Assembly: GCA_036245805.1 (NCBI GenBank) | Contig: BTRK01000006.1 | Coordinates: 26,940,365-27,004,364 of the forward strand | Reading direction: 5' to 3' | Source of the DNA: Pristionchus mayeri | Taxonomy: Eukaryota; Nematoda; Chromadorea; Rhabditida; Neodiplogasteridae | Length of the DNA stretch: 64,000 bases | Notes under the pieces: generated by a model | Told to the model about the DNA's origin: nothing | The model's database searches: none | Seen by the model: only the letters and a program-made list of their open reading frames with translations | Part shown: positions 9,767 through 21,700 of the stretch, piece after piece | Layout: every line of letters starts with the position of its first letter | How positions within the stretch are numbered: the stretch's first letter is position 1 | Translations under genes and position numbers: made by a program

Positions 9767-12709
9767 AAAAAAAAATTTCTCCATTCGATTGTCGGTGAGG
9801 GGCGGTCGCCTCTCGGCCCCCTCTCTCCTCCTTCCTCTGGAGTCTCCCTCCCAGTCAGCCTGGACAACCTGGTGAGGTCCTCGTCCACCCAATGCCAAGC
9901 AATCTCAAGATCGCAAGTTTTAACTGTCGAAGCCTATGCAAGAATGATCGTCTAGTCGAATTCGAGGAGTCAGTGAGTAAATTGTCGTTCGATGTTATTG
10001 CTTTGCAAGAAACTCGCCGAACTGGCTTTACCTCAACGACTCTTTTGCAATCCAACCATCTATTCTACGCCTACGGAACACGATCGTTGTATGGAACTGG
10101 CTTTCTCATCCATTCCAAATGGGCAGCCCACGCTGATTTTCATTATCTGACCGACCGCCTCTCATACCTCGACGTTGACAAAATGGGATTGAGGATCGTT
10201 TCAATTTACCTTCCGACAAGCGCCTCTCCCGATACAGACTATGAGAGTGTTTTGAACGAACTGCAGACACTGTTAGACGCTCCCTCCAGTCGTGCTCACC
10301 TACCGGGTGTTGGGAGACGTCGAGTGGTTGTCTGCGGTGATTTCAATTGCAAGGTTGGATCGCGGCAAGCCAAGCATGAAGACTGGATTGGGAGGCACGG
10401 TCTCGGTGAAAGAAACGAAAGAGGACAAGTTCTTGGTGACTTTTGCTGCGCAAACAAGCTGCGAATAATGAATACACGGTTTGATAAGAGAGAGAGTCGG
10501 AAGTGGACATGGCATTCTCCGGATATGAAAACGAAGAATCTCATTGATTTCATATTATGCCAGGATCCTTCTCTCTTCCTTGATGTTTCCATCGTTGGGT
10601 CTCACTCATTCTCATCCGACCACCGCCTGATTATGGCGAGAATTCGAATGAACCACAAGGAAAGAGTGAAATTTCGACCGACAAGAATCAACCAAAAGCT
10701 ATCAATTCCTGCGTTCGCAGCATCTATGTCAAACCAGCAAACCAATCTATCCACATACCAGGACATCGTGAGTTCAATGAATAATATAGCCTCAACATGC
10801 ATGATTCCTGAACCCAAACCCAAGAGATTGAGCACTAAGACAGAACAATTGATGAGAAGCAGGAACATGTTAAGAAAGCAACCCCCAACGCCACTGAATA
10901 GAATTAATCTGGCTGTAACTAGCAAGGCTCTTAGGTTTTCGCTCAATGAAGATTTGCATCGGAGACACGTGCAGTTTGTGGAGGAGGCAGTACGGTATGG
11001 AAGAAGCACAAAATTGGCTCTTCGAAAATCTGAAGTCGGAAGAACAACGCTGACTAGATTGACAAAGGATGATGGAAGTGTAGCAGCAATTCGAAGCCAA
11101 GTATCGCAAACTGTTCAATCATACTACAACCGCCTATTTTCATCAACTATCACAATCGGTCGATCACAATACAGCAGCGATGAGACACTCCCTCTGATCT
11201 TCTCAAGTGAAATTTTCTTGGCTATTGCTCGATTAAAGAACGGGAAGGCTCCAGGCCTGGATAGAATAACTGCTGAAATGATTAAAGCGAGTGCCGAGCC
11301 TCTAGCGAAGCATTTACTCACATTGTTCAACGAGTGGATTGAGAAGGAGGAAATCCCCAATGAGCTGCCAGATTCAACTATTTCATTAATATACAAAAAA
11401 GGATCGCCCCTCGACATCGGGAACTATCGTCCCATAGCTTTGATGAACCTCATATACAAACTATTTACATCAGTCATCGATAATCGGATTGAAAGACAAC
11501 TCTCAGCGAACCAACCAAATGAGCAAGCCGGCTTTCGCCGCGATTTTTCAACTTCCGACCACATATTCACTCTATCGGAGCTGATTGCAAAATCAAATGA
11601 GTATCGATTTCCACTCTACTTAATATTCATTGATTATCGCAAAGCATTCGATTCTGTAGAATTCCATCATGTCGGGGAGGCACTATTTGATCAAGGCATA
11701 CACAGCAAGTTAATCAATACACTCAGGGCAATCTACTCCAAGTCAAAAGTCTCTGTGCGAATCGGCGGTAGTCGAGTGCCTGTTGATATTCAGAGAGGTG
11801 TGCGACAAGGGGATCCGATTAGTCCTCATCTATTCAATACCGTACTGGAAGGAGTCTTTCGAAACATGAACTGGTCGGCCTATGGAGTGAATGTGAACGG
11901 CCAACGACTGAACCACCTTCGCTATGCCGATGACATAGTTCTCATATCTCATGATGCAACCGAAAGTAATACTATGTTGCAAGAACTAGCAGGGAGAAGC
12001 AAAGAGGTCGGCCTTGAGATCAACATAGGCAAAACAGTAATGATGTCCAATGCAACTCGGGTACCAATGTCAATCGGCAACGATCAACTAGTGTACGCCG
12101 ATTCTTTCATATATCTGGGCACGTGCCTCTCGTTTGATCAAAATCTTTCTCTTGAAATCAATAGAAGAATCGGAGGAGCATGGAGATCTTATAACAAGTT
12201 CTACACGTTTTTCACGAATCGAAGATGCGCCATTGGTTTGAAAGTAAGGCTGTTCCGAATGTGCGTCGAGCCGTCGCTAACCTATGGAAGCGAAACGTGG
12301 AGTACCACATCAAAGGACAGGAAACGGCTTATTGTTGCTCAAAGAAGCATGATGCGGAAGATGATCGGAGTTACAAGAATGGACCGAATTTCGAATGTTT
12401 CCCTTGCCAATCGCATCCCTCTAACTGATATCCGAGTCAGAGTCATGATAAGAAAGAGGAGATGGGCAGAGAGACTATCTATGTTCACCGACGACAGGTG
12501 GTCCAAAAGAGTTCTTGAGTGGACACCGTGGGATAGAACAAGACCTGTTGGACGCCCGAGAGTCAGATGGAGAGACGAACTCATTAAAGAACACGGAGTG
12601 CAATGGCAGCGAGTATACATGGAAAACGCGATTGAATGGAAGAACGGCATTGTTCGACAGGCCTCTGCCTTGATGCTCGAATAAATGATTATGATTATGA
12701 TTATGATTA
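9767..12709 (+). mobile_element. Near full-length RTE-like non-LTR retrotransposon
   Basis: It is flanked by an exact 9-bp target duplication TGTCGGCTA at 9758-9766 and 12710-12718. The left arm of the host palindrome, near 6785-6806, shows the uninterrupted site. A short 5' UTR of about 125 bp precedes one long ORF, and the element ends in an (ATTATG)n tail directly after the stop. The short UTRs, single ORF and microsatellite tail fit the RTE clade. The insertion postdates the palindrome. Confidence 0.9.
9892..12684 (+). CDS. RTE-type ORF: AP endonuclease plus reverse transcriptase
   Basis: Encodes the 930-residue enzyme that nicks target DNA and copies element RNA at the nick (target-primed reverse transcription). 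Residues about 1-250 form an exonuclease-endonuclease-phosphatase fold: ASFNCRSL, ALQETR, GDFNCKVGS, LIDFILC and a terminal SSDHRL are all present. From about 420 to 700 comes the reverse transcriptase with PGLDRITAEMI, GNYRPIAL, NEQAGFRR, the metal-binding Asp in FIDYRKAFD, RQGDPISPHLF and YADD. The C-terminal part ends with GRPRVRWRDEL, usual for RTE-like proteins. The frame is open throughout and the catalytic residues visible by eye are intact, so the copy could be active. The first in-frame Met after the GC-rich leader was taken as the start. The 3' tail follows the stop within about 25 bases. Confidence 0.93.
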   Translation: MPSNLKIASFNCRSLCKNDRLVEFEESVSKLSFDVIALQETRRTGFTSTTLLQSNHLFYAYGTRSLYGTGFLIHSKWAAHADFHYLTDRLSYLDVDKMGLRIVSIYLPTSASPDTDYESVLNELQTLLDAPSSRAHLPGVGRRRVVVCGDFNCKVGSRQAKHEDWIGRHGLGERNERGQVLGDFCCANKLRIMNTRFDKRESRKWTWHSPDMKTKNLIDFILCQDPSLFLDVSIVGSHSFSSDHRLIMARIRMNHKERVKFRPTRINQKLSIPAFAASMSNQQTNLSTYQDIVSSMNNIASTCMIPEPKPKRLSTKTEQLMRSRNMLRKQPPTPLNRINLAVTSKALRFSLNEDLHRRHVQFVEEAVRYGRSTKLALRKSEVGRTTLTRLTKDDGSVAAIRSQVSQTVQSYYNRLFSSTITIGRSQYSSDETLPLIFSSEIFLAIARLKNGKAPGLDRITAEMIKASAEPLAKHLLTLFNEWIEKEEIPNELPDSTISLIYKKGSPLDIGNYRPIALMNLIYKLFTSVIDNRIERQLSANQPNEQAGFRRDFSTSDHIFTLSELIAKSNEYRFPLYLIFIDYRKAFDSVEFHHVGEALFDQGIHSKLINTLRAIYSKSKVSVRIGGSRVPVDIQRGVRQGDPISPHLFNTVLEGVFRNMNWSAYGVNVNGQRLNHLRYADDIVLISHDATESNTMLQELAGRSKEVGLEINIGKTVMMSNATRVPMSIGNDQLVYADSFIYLGTCLSFDQNLSLEINRRIGGAWRSYNKFYTFFTNRRCAIGLKVRLFRMCVEPSLTYGSETWSTTSKDRKRLIVAQRSMMRKMIGVTRMDRISNVSLANRIPLTDIRVRVMIRKRRWAERLSMFTDDRWSKRVLEWTPWDRTRPVGRPRVRWRDELIKEHGVQWQRVYMENAIEWKNGIVRQASALMLE

Positions 12710-13090
12710 TGTCGGCTATCTCACAGAGCCGCCAGAATTTTGTTAGACACGTCGACCATCTAAAAGAAAACATTATTGATGGCTATAGAGGAGCGCATTA
12801 AGGCCGCCAACCACAAGTTGGCTCGAAGATGACATCGTCAGAGTCGTAGATACAGATGCGGGTCGAAGGTAACAGTAGCAGGTCCGTAGATACTGTTGCA
12901 AGCCGTAGATTCCTGCACTACGTAAATGCTGATGCGGGCCGTAGATGATTTCATGAGGGCGCTATCGCATAAAGTGGGTCGAAGATGACCTCATCAGGGC
13001 CGTAGACACTGATGCGGATCGAATAGTATCGAATTAGGGCCGTTGATACTGATGTGGGCCGTAGATACCTTCACCAGGGCAGTCGAGAAT

Positions 13091-13444
13091 CACATCGGGG
13101 TCGTAAACAATATTTGGGGTCGAAGATGACGTCATCTTGGGCCGTAGATACTGATGGGGGTTTAAGATGACTGCATCAGGGCCGAAGATATGGGTGAAGA
13201 CCGTACATGTCTTCATCAGAGCCGTAAATACTGTTGCGAGCCTTAGAGGAGAGCATTAGGGCCGTAAACATAAAGAGGGTCGAAGATAACGTCATCAGTG
13301 GCATCGAGCGACCGACGGTGGATTTTCGAAAGTAGTATAAATCTGTACAGCAAAGGGCCGCCGAACGGGCCGCGGGCCGGATTTTATACCCCTCACGGGC
13401 CGCGGGTCGGATTTTATCCTACCCCTGAGTGGAGGACCCTATAA
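13091..13444. repeat. Unpaired GGGCCGTAGATACTGATG-type repeats
   Basis: The degenerate repeat of the palindrome arm continues for about 220 bp without a mirror partner. After it come two copies of a GGGCCGCGGG(C/T)CGGATTTTAT block (13365-13425). The last four bases, ATAA, are the target duplication of the next element. Confidence 0.55.
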
Positions 13445-14973
13445 CACAGGTTTCCTGTAAAAGTGTAGGAAAACTGACTCATTTGGCTACCAGGAAATGT
13501 TTCATGGCACCCTTGAGTGCATTCTGCTCGTATTTGACTACCCTACAAATATGTCAACGTAGCTTAATGAGGCCGGATTCGTTTTAATGGTGGAAATAGC
13601 GAAAAACTAAATTTCGATATGAAAAATCGATGCCGACGACGATATGTCTCGATCGATATCCGGAAACCCAAAGCTTTTTATTTCAAATTCGGAATCTCCT
13701 GGCCAAATAAGGTGGTGTCTACGTTGATCATTTTTCACCTTTCTGTCACCTCACTATGGATTCACTATGGGAAAATCTGGACCGTTCTGGACTTGGTCAA
13801 ATTTTCGCGATATTTTTCAGGCCGTATTGGTTCAAAGTTGTCCAATTGCGATCTTAAAAAATGAAATCGATAGCTCTTTTTGAGACGGAGAAAAGTGTTT
13901 CTGAGCAATTTTGCTCGACGATCTCTTGTTTTCGAGTTATTCGACCATAAAGCCATTGATTGATAAAAATACAGACAATATCGATTTTCTGGCTTCGTAT
14001 AGCGAAAACCCAAGTATTTTTATTCTTTCTTTGGAATCTACACACAAAATTAGGGGGTGGCTATGTTGACTATTTTTCATATATCTGTCGTCCCACTAGG
14101 GATTTACTATAGGGGATAGTCGACGTTTCCGGACTTGGTTTTTTTGCCCCCTTGTAATCCCCTATAGTAAATCCCTAGTGGGAAGACAGAGATATGAAAA
14201 ATAGTCACCATAGACACCCCCTAATTTTGTGTGGAGATTCCATAGAAAGAATAAAAACGATTGGATTTTTGGTATACGAAGCCAGAAAATCGATATTTTC
14301 TGTATATTTATCAATAAATAGGTTTTATTCTCGAATAACTCGAAAACAAGAGATCTTCGAGCAAAATTGCTCAGAAACACTTTTTTCCGTCTCAAAAAGA
14401 GCTATCGATTTCATTTTTTAAGATCGCAATTGGACAACTTTGAACCAAGATACGGTCTGAAAACCAATATCGCGAAAATTTGACCAAGTCCAGAACGGTC
14501 CAGATTTTCCCATAGTGAATCCATAGTGAGGTGACAGAAATGTGAAAAATTTTCAACGTAGACACCACCTTATTTGGCCAGGAGATTCCGAATTTGAAAT
14601 AAAAAGCTTTGGGTTTCCGGATATCGATCGAGACATATCGTCGTCGGCATCGACTTTTCATATCGAAATTTAGTTTTTCGCTATTTTCACCATTAAAACG
14701 AATCCGGCCTCATTAAGCTACGTTGACATATTTGTAGGGTATTCAAATACGAGCAGAATGCACTCAAGTTGTACACTGTGCGATCAAAATGAACTGAATT
14801 ATGACTCTCAGACGGAGTAGATCAAAAAATCGATAATTTGCCGTTTTAGCCAAACCAACCGGATAGTCCTTTTCCTGACCCCCAATGATGTCCATGAACC
14901 AAGTTTTATCAAAATCGGTGCTATAAAATATTTCTAGTAGCTAGTGTTCCTACACTTTTACCGGAGATCCGTG
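13445..14973. mobile_element. Foldback DNA transposon, ATAA target duplication
   Basis: Left terminus CACAGGTTTCCTGTAAAAGT and right terminus ACTTTTACCGGAGATCCGTG are inverted. Both sides are flanked by ATAA (13441-13444, 14974-14977). The arms mirror each other around about 14145, for example AATCGATGCCGACGACGATA at 13624 and its complement near 14640. No transposase is encoded, so it is a non-autonomous element of the same family as the one at 1-1488. Confidence 0.85.
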
Positions 14974-14977
14974 ATAA

Positions 14978-15560
14978 AAAAATAAAATTACTTCCACGTC
15001 GTCGGCATAGGACCCAAAATCAATCGATATCAGGGCTGTTGTAACAACTAGTTCCCGGTTTCCCGGCTCTGCGGCTGGGCTCTGTGGCTAGACACACCGT
15101 GTAGCGGATCGAGTCCTAGTTTTTATCTCCGATGAAAACCACGTGCACCCTGTCCGGCTCGGACTCTTGATTGTACGATGGCTATCGCGATAATGATAAG
15201 CAAAATTCTGCGTGCGCAAGCTTTCGCGCACCCGTGTGCATATTATTTCGCAACTAATCCGATCCCTTCTAGATATTTATGTTCTTGTACTTACTTATGC
15301 ATAGAGCATATACTCTCGTCTATTTTGTTGTTATTTCCATTGTATTAATTACTTTGCGCAACCCGAGAGACGGTACTAGGTCGGATGAGAACCCACCTGA
15401 TGAGAACAAAAAAGTACCCTTCTCCAGTATTTCCAAATTAGGCTTTCAAAACGCCTTCTGTGAAAAAAGTACGGGAAGGTATTATTTTTGGTTCTTCATG
15501 CGGTGGGTTAGGCCTCCGATCTAGTACCCGGGAGACATCTCGAGCTTCTTTAACATGCAT
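14978..15560. other. Upstream region of the ZHP-like gene
   Basis: Non-palindromic DNA upstream of the gene at 15608. A short stretch near 15080-15120 (GTGGCTAG...GGATCGAGTCC) vaguely resembles a tRNA but lacks paired stems. No clear promoter element can be named by eye. Confidence 0.35.
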
Positions 15561-15567
15561 TTTTCAG
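15561..15567 (+). promoter_or_regulatory. Probable spliced-leader acceptor of the ZHP-like gene
   Basis: TTTTCAG matches the nematode splice acceptor and lies 40 bases upstream of the ATG at 15608 with no donor between them. That is the usual arrangement for SL1 trans-splicing. Confidence 0.55.
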
Positions 15568-15607
15568 CTTCGTGAAGTTCGCAGATGTTCGTGTGAAAAA
15601 TCATACA

Positions 15608-15716
15608 ATGGCGTCCGACTGGATTCATTGCAATTCCTGCCAAGCTATTCCATCTAAAGATGTACAGTTTATATTCACCTCATGTGGACATATAGTGTGT
15701 AATAAGTGCATTTCAA
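15608..15716 (+). CDS. ZHP-like exon 1 (RING, first half)
   Basis: Starts ATGGCGTCCGACTGGATTCA and ends at a GTGAGT donor in phase 1. It encodes the first two RING cysteines and the CGHIVCNKC segment. Reading through the 51-bp intron meets a stop in the exon 1 frame, which supports splicing. Confidence 0.85.
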
Positions 15717-18700
15717 GTGAGTATATCTCCCGCAGTCGCAAGTTTTCTTATCTTTGTACCATTTGAGAGATTCCAAATTCGACCTTATGCACGTATTGCA
15801 ACAAGAATGCAAAATTCATGGAGATCAATCGATCTCTCAAACCGGAGATGCAAATGTTCTTCCGCAATCCTCGAGATCTGGCCAACGAGTACATGAAAAA
15901 TCTCGCGAGTGTTCTCGATTTCCAGGTATCTTCGACTTTTTTTGTTCTGTAGTAGTTCTCCTACAAGGCCTCGCCCCCTGATTATGCCCATTTTTCGAGT
16001 TTATACCGGTATGGGTATATGAGGCCTTTCATTCATCCATTAATTCATTATTTATTCCGAGTGAAGTTGTATAGCACAATATTGTCGAGTGGGATGGGGC
16101 ATGAAACGGAAGTGCGTCGATGGGGTATACTCTGTTGTGTCAATCAGAGGGGCAGGATTAATGAAGATTCGAGTAAATATATATTGTGGGTAAAAGAATG
16201 AATGAACACAAGGTCAGCAACATTTCTACGCAGTTCAGGAGTATTACAGTAGGAGGTATGGGGAGGCGAACATCGAGAATACAACCTCCTACGTGTGAAG
16301 TCACGATGCACCTTTTCAAGATCTTTAATTAATTCAACAGAAGTGCTAGGATTCCAGATGACTGAGCAGTACTCTAGATTGGGAAGGATAAAGGTGGTGA
16401 AAGCTTTACAATAAAGAGTTGGACATTTACTTTGGATCGACATAAACGTTACAGGGTGGGGCATAAATATTGCGACACTCATTTCGAATAGTATCTCACT
16501 AACAAGTTAGACCCAAGATTCCAAATTACACCTAAATCTATATCAGTGCATTACATCTAACATATTAGTAATAGGCTCCATACATATGCCTGGCTTCATA
16601 GAATGGAGGCAAATTCTAATAATAAATTTTGCCCACTGCGCCGGTCATAGTTTCAGAAAAAAGTTCATTATAAAAAAGCTATCCCAAAAGCGACGGATCT
16701 TCCAACTGGGATGAGTATGAAGAGAATCTCTTACATTATGTCGACATTGCGGCTAATATTATGTACGATAGCTGGATCACAAGAAACACAAATTTGATAA
16801 GCAATAGGTATAGGTAGTCATGATCATGCTCATAAGGCATGTTTCCAGATTTTTTATTCGGAATGTTGATACCGCTACATAACTCTACATATCTTTCAAC
16901 CGAGCCAAGTTATCATATTTCCTTGCATTAAATCGAACGGGCACGTTGAATTAAGGAAAGAAATAGTCACGCCAAAATATCGCTCATATCGGCACTTTTC
17001 GACATTACTCAATATTTTATGAAACAGAATCTGCGTTCTCCACTGAATAGAACATATTTTCGAAATCTATAATGATGGAGTATTATGTAAAAAAATGCAA
17101 ACATTTCAATACCTAACGTATTCGATGAATACTGTTTCTTAATCGTAAAAATATTTTCTAGCGCCGTTCGAATTGGACAAATTAACAAACATTTATGAAA
17201 CTTTTGCGCATCTGAGAACAGAATTGAACACATTTTTAGACTCATGAATGGTTGTACTTCTTAGGAAAAAAATTATGGGAACTACAAATTATTCATACTT
17301 GTAAGATGACATAAAGAATTAAATTGGATCCTATGGCGAAAAGGGCATATTTTTTTCAAACACATTTTCAAGAAGCTCAAATTCGGGAAATATTTGAATT
17401 ATCTCGCCCATAGTTATATACCTACTACTTGGGTGCCTTAGCGACATACTTGCAAAATTTGAGGACATGGCACCAGCGGAGAATGGAGATGGTAAAGAAT
17501 CAAAAGTGTCGCAATATTTATGCCGCACCCTGTAGATTAATCTTGGAACGTGTCTTAAAAATAATTTGATTGATGTGATAATTAAATGAAAGTGAGGGGG
17601 GATGTACTCTTAAGTCCTTGACGATAATTTTATTTTTCGGTATTTCTATCTTTTGCATGCGACATTATTAATGTTGTAAATTCTGTGATTCAAACCGTAG
17701 TGTACAACATTACACTTGGGTTCAAAGACGCTTCCATTGTAATGAATAACTAGTCAACTAAGTTTCTAAGATTTCATATTTTTTTATATAAAATATCTAT
17801 TTTTCAATTATCTATTTTTATAATATCTATTATAATAATAAAAATATATAATATCTATTATGCAAGTTCCCTGCTTATATACATCTGAGATACGACTTGT
17901 TCTCATTTTGCCCTCTCTCTTCGCGCCACATCTCAAATGTCTACTCCTCGTAAAATCGGGGATAAGATAAATCGAGCAAAACATGCGAAGCGAGCTGCGA
18001 CCTCCGGATTGAGGAACAAACTCGCTATCCAGTATTAGTTTAGTAGAAACATGAGCGAGCCGCTGCGCGGCTCGCGAACTAAGTTTCTAAGATGAAAATC
18101 TTTCTAAAATCTAAATTTTTTAAATTACTGATTCCGGTTACATCGATTAAAACGTTGCTCGATTAAAGATTGTGGACGCGTCGATAAATATGAAATGAGC
18201 TACTCATATTTATATGTTAAGTAAAGAGCCAACCTTTACTCCAGTGTTACCAGATATATCAAAAAAACTATTTTTTAAAAACATTTATTGATATTAACAC
18301 AAAGAAATCGGGATTGGAAAAAATTCAGTGATAATTTTGTTGTTTTCAATGGTTGGTTAATCTGGAGACTGGATGAATTTTTCCCAAGGCGAACTTTCGG
18401 ACTCAGATGGTGGCATATCCCAAGGCGGACACGGTGGCTTGTCGTTAGTGTTGGCTTCATCCGGTGTATTCTTGAGTTTTAGAGCCACATGCATCCGGTG
18501 AATCTCACACATTTCGATTGAGTAATAGCAGGCAATCACGGGTCCAAGCACTTCCTTCTTGACAATGTCATCAAGGAGTTCCTTCATGGGGAATTCCTTC
18601 AAAACGATTTTATCCGTTAACATACATTTAACAGATACCTGCATATTCGACGCATTCGATTGCATGGTGATGAACGCTTCGCACTGTATATCCATTTCTG

Positions 18701-21700
18701 ACCGATTAAAAAGGGAAACAGTGAAATGCATCTATTTATCAAAACTCACGTTATGCACGTCGATTCTGCTTGAAACTGAGGGTGATATGTCCGATGTGAA
18801 GGCGATTTGTTTAAAAAACGTTCATCCGGCGCTCTGATATGCATGAATAACTCAAAATCAATCAATAAACAAAACAAAAAACATAAAATCAATAAACGAT
18901 TTAAAATCAAAGAAAAAAATCAGAAAAGGAAAAGTCGCCTAAATTTTAAAGCAGCTGGCCGAGTACGGTAGATAAGATGCGCATGACACGAAAAGACGGC
19001 TCTCAATTCAAAATTTCCGGACCAGTGTGATTCCCTAAAATTTCGATTTTCAATATTCATTACATTTATTTTGAATATTACTGACAATGATTGCAACGAA
19101 TTCACATGAAAAGACATATTGATAAGTTGTTAGTGAATTGAAGCCTTAATTAGCCAATTTTTGACGATTTTCAATTCAGAATCATCCAAAATTGATATGT
19201 TCGACCAAAAGTGATGTTCATTTTCAGTACTAACGTTCAACATCAGTCAGTATCATGCTTATTAATATTGATCATGAAGCCCTTATCACTGCGGATTATT
19301 GATCTCGGCCGAAATCGCGGAGAAAAAATCACGCCATTCGCTGTGAATGACATCGATATTTTGCGAAATAACGCTTTTCTCAACTGACAGATCGTCAGTT
19401 TCACAGAAATCCCACTCAACCAACCTTTATCAGTCTCGAGGTCTTTTGATTTTTATCGTTATCGATCGGTAGCTTCATTGATTTGCGCTAAACCCCACTC
19501 TAATTTCCGCAGGTGGCATCGATCGCTCAAGAAATAGAGCTTTTATCAACATTTTGGTCATCCTTTGTCAGAAATACACGCTAACAAACTTTATCAGTTT
19601 TATGATCTACATCTACATCATTATCGATCGATAGTTTCCCTTGATTTGAGCTAAAAAGTACTACAATTTGATAGCAATTACGATACGATATGTAAGTTAC
19701 AAGAGCCTCCCCACATCGCTCTTATCATATTCCATGCGACAAACCTTATCTGAGCATCAAATATCAGTAGTATTGACGCGCGCGCTCTCTCGCTCTACAC
19801 TTGGCGAGAGAATCGGCTCACTCCTATGCGCCCTCTACCTCTCCTTGCACAACTGCCCTCGTGGCCTTGTGGATAGTGGGCTTGTCTCTCGATCCGAAGG
19901 TTGCGGGTTCGAGTCCCATCCGCGACGGATCTTTTGCCCGATTTATTCTCATGGTCACGTGGACAAAAATCGCGGAAAATTCTTGCGGACACTTTAACAC
20001 GGGTCTCCTGTAAAAGTGTAGGAAAAGGAGCTCCTTTTGCTACTAGAAAATATTTTATGTCACCGATTTCGTTTAAACTCGATTTGTGGATACCATTGGG
20101 GGTCCGAAGACGGCCTATCCGGTTGGTTTGGCTAAATTTGCACATTATCGATTTTTTGATCTACCACTTACAAAGGGTCATAAATCGCTTAATTTTGATT
20201 GTATAGAGAACATTTTTAATGAATTATATTCGCATTGACGAGCTTTACAACTTTGCCAGTAACATACAAAACGTAGGAATTGATTTTCATATCGATTTAT
20301 CCGAAAAACTGTTTGATCTACCCACTAAAACTGCTAAAAATTATCACACAACGTGTGTGTTCACATCTCTGATCTAATCCATCGCTCATTTCGCAGTAGT
20401 ACTGTATTTATGATGCTTTAGCACGCATATACAAACATATTTTCGCATTGAGTTTACAAATAAATATGAAAACCAGTCACAACTGCCCATACTCATCCAA
20501 ACTAAAATGGCAAAACGAATTTATCTGGCGACACTGGTAAAATGGAGCGGTTAGTTCACGTTTAGAATTAAAATTAGATTATATTTGCGTGTTCAGGCAT
20601 CATACATACAATACTACTGCAAAATAAGCGATGGATTAGATCAGAGATGTGAGCACACACGTTGTGTGATCATTTTTAGCAGTTTTGATCAGATAACTCG
20701 AACACGCGTGCTCTCAGCACTTTATGTCACAGAGTCATTCTTTTGCGTCTCTCCGAGAGCTATCTATTGCATTTTTTAAGTGCAAGATTTGACAACTTTG
20801 AACCAAGATACGAACAAAAAACCAAAACATCGAAAAATTGAAGTCCAGAACAGTTCATTTTCTCCCGTAGTAAATCGATAGTGGGGTGACACTTATATGA
20901 AAAACGCTCAACGTGAACACCCCCTTATTTTGTCTGGAGAATCCACTGGTACAATAAAACCCTTTGTATTTGATATATATGATGCTCAAAACGTCGATTA
21001 TTGGGTAGATCAAACAGTTTTTCGGATAAATCGATATGAAAATCAATTCCTACGTTTTGTATGTTGCTGGCAAAGTTGTAAAGCTCGTCAATGCGAATAT
21101 AATTCATTACAAAATGTTCTCTATACAATCAAAATTAAGCGATTTATGGCCCTTTGTAAGTGGAAGATCAAAAAATCGATAATGTGCAAAATGTTGCCAA
21201 ACCAACCGGATAGGACGTCTTCGGACCCCCAATGGTATCCATAAATCGAGTTTAAACGAAATCGGTGACATAAAATATTTCTAGTAACCAGCGTTCCTAC
21301 ATTCTTACAGGATACCCTTGTTAAGACGGTAGATAGACATTCAAAAGAGATGAAGAGAGGAATCATCCAAAGCTAGTTGCAAATCATCGGAGTGAAGGGG
21401 CTTATTAAATAAACTTTATTTGCGTACATACCATCTTCACCTTGATATTCCCTAAAAACTGTTTTCCGCTCACATTTTGTTACGTTTCTCAAAATTTTTC
21501 TGAATGAAACATATTTTGGTGCATATCTTTCCTATAGCTTATGCAAATTGGTAAACTGAGACCACTTTTGGATAGCTCTCGAGCAGGTCTCCAACAATGA
21601 CTACAAAACGCCGAAGTTGGCCATTTTCGAGATACAGTGTAAAAAGAAATTTTGTAGATATATGTTTTGGAATATTGAGGTCTAATGGCCTCTAAGTCCA

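Larger units (their letters stand above)
6417..13090. mobile_element. Large palindrome built of degenerate short repeats, split by a LINE
   Basis: The left arm 6417-8020 mirrors 8525-9766 and, beyond the LINE, 12719-13086. Both arms contain blocks of TCTACGGCCC/CATCAGTATC words and of GGTCGACGGCCCTCAGAAAATTC words, so the arm is itself satellite-like. The centre (about 8020-8525) is unpaired except for a small hairpin near 8236-8284. Paired frames such as 7263-7523 (+) and 9023-9286 (-) are mirror copies and not genes. Removing 9767-12709 plus one 9-bp duplicate restores a continuous right arm. Confidence 0.85.

Noticed and set aside
15080..15125. tRNA-like stretch upstream of the ZHP-like gene
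   Set aside because: Only short box-like words are present; stems cannot be drawn.
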